Source: a virus. From it: a stretch of 43,392 bases of DNA. The stretch spans positions 1 to 43,392 of the IMG/VR virus record IMGVR_UViG_3300009702_000042; one strand, 5' to 3'. Shown one piece after another: positions 41,051-43,392 of this stretch (its first letter is position 1; each line of letters begins with the position of its first letter). The notes under the pieces are model-generated. The model saw nothing but the letters and a program-made list of their open reading frames with translations, had not been told where the DNA came from and ran no database searches. A program made the translations under genes and the position numbers.

Positions 41051-41857
41051 TTACATATCCCAGGGGGGAGCTATTCCGTCAACCGGTGCCGGTTCGGTCG
41101 GTTGCTCCTGGGTGGGCTGGGGCGCTCCTGGCGGGGGCGGTGCGGGTGCCCGGGGTGTCTGGGCCGGTCCAGATTGAACCGGGCCCGGTTGCACCGGTCC
41201 AGGTTGAGCCGGGCCCGTGGGTGCCGGTCCAGATTGAACCGGGCCCGGTTGCACCGGTCCAGGTTGAGCCGGGCCCGTGGGTGCCGGTCCAGGTTGAACC
41301 GGGCCCAGTTGCACCGGTCCAGGTTGAGCCGGGCTGGAATAGGCAGTTGGCGAGAGCTGAGCCGGGGCGCCCTCCACCGGTTGAAAGACGGATTTCGCGT
41401 CCTTCTGACTGTCCAGCCGCTTTACGTTGACATTATCCAGCAATTGAACGTTATTCAGGCCGACGCCTACACCCCGGTTCCCTGCCGTGTTGTATCCGAA
41501 GAACCGGACGTGCATCCTGACCTTACACCCGGAAAAGATCTGTGAAGCATCCAGCAGGGGTTGTACCTGCTGATCCACTACTCCGGGGGCCCTGTCGCTG
41601 TAGGCATTCAGTTTCCATTGTCCGGGGAATCCATCATCTTCCGCGGATTTCAGCGGTGTGCGTAGATCCTGGGGGATTCCCTTTGGGAACCGGTTCCGGG
41701 CCGCTTCCTGAATCGCCGCGTCAACTTCCTGCCAATTCGTGGACGGGTCCAGGATCAAGCTGGCTGAGTATTTCGGATCACCCCGGCCATTGATCTGCCG
41801 GGGGACGAACAAGTTGGGGTAGTTGATAACTCCAGTTAAAACAATATCTTGGGCCAT
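41051..41857 (-). CDS. DUF2815-family SSB-like protein with repeat tail
   Basis: The protein has 268 residues from ATG 41857 with GGAG seven bases upstream. Residues 1-150 match DUF2815 (VLTGVINYPNLFVPRQING, YSASLILDPSTNWQEVDAAI, and RVGVGLNNVQLL-like part), proteins that bind single-stranded DNA in phage replication modules. Residues about 165-245 are a Pro/Gly/Gln/Ala tail encoded by three 60-bp repeats. The very end (PVDGIAPPWDM) is a short acidic/hydrophobic tip reminiscent of the protein-docking tip of bacterial SSB, but this is only analogy. It lies between the DUF2800 nuclease and the polymerase genes. Confidence 0.85.
   Translation of the reverse strand: MAQDIVLTGVINYPNLFVPRQINGRGDPKYSASLILDPSTNWQEVDAAIQEAARNRFPKGIPQDLRTPLKSAEDDGFPGQWKLNAYSDRAPGVVDQQVQPLLDASQIFSGCKVRMHVRFFGYNTAGNRGVGVGLNNVQLLDNVNVKRLDSQKDAKSVFQPVEGAPAQLSPTAYSSPAQPGPVQLGPVQPGPAPTGPAQPGPVQPGPVQSGPAPTGPAQPGPVQPGPVQSGPAQTPRAPAPPPPGAPQPTQEQPTEPAPVDGIAPPWDM
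41161..41340. repeat. Three 60-bp tandem repeats inside the SSB-like gene
   Basis: The units start at 41161, 41221 and 41281. The first two differ at the first bases only, and the third has a few changes plus a diverged end. Each 60-bp unit is itself two related 30-bp halves. They encode the PGPVQPGPAPTG-type tail and keep the frame at any copy number. Confidence 0.92.
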
Positions 41858-41858
41858 T

Positions 41859-43085
41859 TCAATTCTCCGTTTCGTATGGTGAAAATACCTCGGCTGCGTT
41901 TCCCAACGCGGGCCTCGGATCGGTTTCGGGGGCCAGAGTAGGCGCCCCTGGGGGCTTTGTGATTAACGCATGGACTTTCCCCCACGTGTTTACGTCCATG
42001 TTCGGTCTCAGCCGTTTTTCGGCTTGCGCCGGACTGAGTAATTTCTTGACCGTAATCATGTCTTCGCTGACCTTTTCTCCATCCTTCGTGGATAGCTCGG
42101 TTAAATACCTCACGATGTCACTATCCGACACTTTCCATTTGCGCATGGATCTTCCCGCAACTACTTTGTACCCCTTCGTAGGATGGGATAGCGCGTACCT
42201 CCGCACCGAGGTCAGCCAGCCTTCGATAAGATCCATGTGACGCAAGATGAAGCGGATCTGGTCCTCGCTCAGAGTGGCAGGGTCCATCGTCAACCGCTGT
42301 GCGAGGGTATCGTCTTTCTCCGGTACAGGGACCGGGGTAAACACCCCTTGTGCGGCGGACATCGCCGCCGAAGCAAGCTCCGGGCAGGTGTATCTCGCCC
42401 GGCAGAATCCCTCACGGCAATGGTCACCTGGGTGAGCCGGGGCGTCTGGGGCATCGGTCCTCGCCGCTGCCGCCCGGACCTCCTGCAGACCCCAGGTGAT
42501 CAATTGTTCAGCAGAGATGGTCGTGGATCGAATAGGATCCTCCCCTGGGTACCGAGGCTGCACAATGGTCAGCACCACATCGATGTCCGGTACGTTTTCC
42601 GGGACGCCGGGGTAGTGCTCCCCCAATTTTCCCAGCGCGTATAGCTTCAGCTGGGGGTCGTCTGGGTGGCAGAGCACGCCCTTGCCCGATTTCAAATCGA
42701 CGATCTCCAGTCGTCCATGACTCAGGATCGTGATGTCCACGGTACCCCAGCAGTCGTCCCGTACGATCAGCACGCCGGGGTTGCTGGGACTTTCCGCAAC
42801 TACGGATCCCTCCAGGATCGCATAGTCGTAGGCCACCGCCGCAGTCCTGCGCATCTCGTCTTGTTCTTCGAGATCGAAGTCCAGGATCCCCTCGATCCCC
42901 GTGACATCGACGTCCATGGGGTGGATTTGTCTCAGTAACGCCCGCTCCAAGATTGCGTGGCAGACTGTACCCCACCAGGCGACGCCTGACTGCGGTTCGT
43001 CCGGGAGCGCTTCCGCACGGGAGATAGACGCCGCACAGTTCATCCATACCTTCGCCTTACTCGGGGCGAGGCGGGCATGACTCAA
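41859..43085 (-). CDS. DUF2800-family PD-(D/E)XK nuclease (Cas4/RecB-like)
   Basis: The protein has 408 residues from TTG 43085 in a TTGA overlap with the preceding gene, with an AGGGGGTG ribosome site. The N-terminus LAPSKAKVWMNCAASISRAE and GTVCHAILERALL are typical of DUF2800. The nuclease core has LEIVDLKSGKG (D...ExK-type) and LKLYALGKLG. CREGFCRARYTC holds cysteines placed like the Fe-S or Zn ligands of Cas4-like nucleases. It is usually paired with DUF2815 and is thought to process DNA ends in phage recombination and replication. Confidence 0.88.
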   Translation of the reverse strand: MSHARLAPSKAKVWMNCAASISRAEALPDEPQSGVAWWGTVCHAILERALLRQIHPMDVDVTGIEGILDFDLEEQDEMRRTAAVAYDYAILEGSVVAESPSNPGVLIVRDDCWGTVDITILSHGRLEIVDLKSGKGVLCHPDDPQLKLYALGKLGEHYPGVPENVPDIDVVLTIVQPRYPGEDPIRSTTISAEQLITWGLQEVRAAAARTDAPDAPAHPGDHCREGFCRARYTCPELASAAMSAAQGVFTPVPVPEKDDTLAQRLTMDPATLSEDQIRFILRHMDLIEGWLTSVRRYALSHPTKGYKVVAGRSMRKWKVSDSDIVRYLTELSTKDGEKVSEDMITVKKLLSPAQAEKRLRPNMDVNTWGKVHALITKPPGAPTLAPETDPRPALGNAAEVFSPYETEN

Positions 43086-43392
43086 GGTTCACCCCCTTGT
43101 TCTATCCGATTGAGCCCCTCCATGAAATCGACGTAGAACTCGGGCGGCAGTGCGGATAGTCTATCCACACCGAACCGGGATAAGAGGTCGATTATCTTAC
43201 CCGCCTGGGGGCCCAGCACCCGGGCCACTTCAGACGCCCGGGCCCTTATTCTTTCCATCACGATCTCCTGCGCCTGGGCCTGTTCCGGGGCCTGCGCCTG
43301 GGCCTGTTCCGGGGCCTGCGCCTGGGGCTGTGCTGGTGCCTGCACTGGCGCTGGTGCCGCAGAGGCCAACAGATTCCGCATTACTTGGTCCA
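43082..43392 (-). CDS. C-terminal part of the Gln/Ala/Pro-repeat protein (split by contig ends)
   Basis: This is the 3' part of the gene starting at 628; the frame is open to the window end and matches its other half in phase. After the repeat segment the C-terminal domain reads VMERIRARASEVARVLGPQA, then GKIIDLLSRFGVDRLSALPP and FYVDFMEGLNRIEQ. It is a compact helical part of unknown function. The last 132 bases duplicate the window start with fewer repeat units. The TGA stop overlaps the DUF2800 start (TTGA). Confidence 0.8.
   Translation of the reverse strand, partial: DQVMRNLLASAAPAPVQAPAQPQAQAPEQAQAQAPEQAQAQEIVMERIRARASEVARVLGPQAGKIIDLLSRFGVDRLSALPPEFYVDFMEGLNRIEQGGEP
43261..43392. repeat. 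Terminal overlap with the window start (short minisatellite allele)
   Basis: These 132 bases equal positions 1-82 plus 215-264; that is, the start without 132 bp of repeat units. This shows the contig is circular and that the repeat array was resolved at two different lengths. Confidence 0.95.

Noticed and set aside
41161-41340. 60-bp repeats as a possible origin iteron or CRISPR
   Set aside because: They lie inside the SSB-like gene and keep its frame; no spacers and no AT-rich core.
1-43392. Terminal repeat taken as true direct terminal repeats of a linear genome
   Set aside because: The overlap lies within a gene, differs in repeat number, and joining the ends restores the reading frame; a circular assembly overlap explains it.
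1-43392. tRNA genes
   Set aside because: I looked for cloverleaf-like stretches in the gaps between genes and saw none; this was done by eye.

Overview
The window is the essentially complete genome of a tailed double-stranded DNA phage with a short, T7-like tail (podovirus type). It is a circular contig cut open inside one gene. The last 132 bases (43261-43392) repeat the first 264 bases minus 132 bases of a tandem repeat, and the reading frame runs through if base 43260 is joined to base 1. The implied circle is about 43,260 bp, which fits circularly permuted, headful-type packaging. The genome is GC-rich (roughly 60 % by eye). The virion genes (Bbp19/Bbp17/Bbp16-type capsid genes, T7-like tail tubular A and B, a giant internal virion protein) place it near Bordetella BPP-1 / Burkholderia Bcep22-like podoviruses of Gram-negative hosts. 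I see no integrase, CI-like repressor, phage RNA polymerase, reverse transcriptase or tRNA gene, so it is probably lytic and uses the host RNA polymerase.

Leftward (minus strand) early region, 3699 down to 1 and on from 43260 to about 36303: small unknown proteins, a RadC/JAB-type protein and a ribbon-helix-helix protein, followed by a replication and recombination module. That module holds a DUF2800 PD-(D/E)XK nuclease, a DUF2815 SSB-like protein with a repeat tail, a family A DNA polymerase, a VRR-NUC nuclease, a SNF2-type helicase, a hidden 50-residue membrane protein, and a RyR-domain protein interrupted by an in-frame TAG. A family of near-identical promoters (TTGACA, 17-base spacer, -10, each with an inverted repeat touching the -10) drives this strand. 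Intrinsic terminators bound the units.

Centre-left, 3962-7660: a rightward primase-polymerase/ATPase, then about 1.1 kb without genes. This stretch is packed with TCGATAAtt and GCGCCAAT repeats and a long hairpin, and is the best replication-origin candidate. A small leftward gene with its own promoter and terminator follows.

Rightward late region, 7714-36304: terminase subunits, portal, an AT-richer insert holding a surface-type protein and a PhoD-like metallophosphoesterase, scaffold, capsid, cement, tail tubular proteins, internal virion proteins, a 3263-residue polyvalent internal protein, tail fibre, fibre chaperone, holin candidates and a T4-type lysozyme.

The most interesting points are these. 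The giant injected protein appears to carry a string of effector domains: ADP-ribosyltransferase-like, a DNA-glycosylase-like fold signature, zeta-toxin kinase and zincin peptidase. Two small out-of-frame genes seem to be written over its linkers, one directly after the zeta domain. The amber codon splits the RyR domain exactly where Trp is expected. A dyad-bearing promoter family recurs, and a short leftward RNA ending in a perfect terminator is possible.
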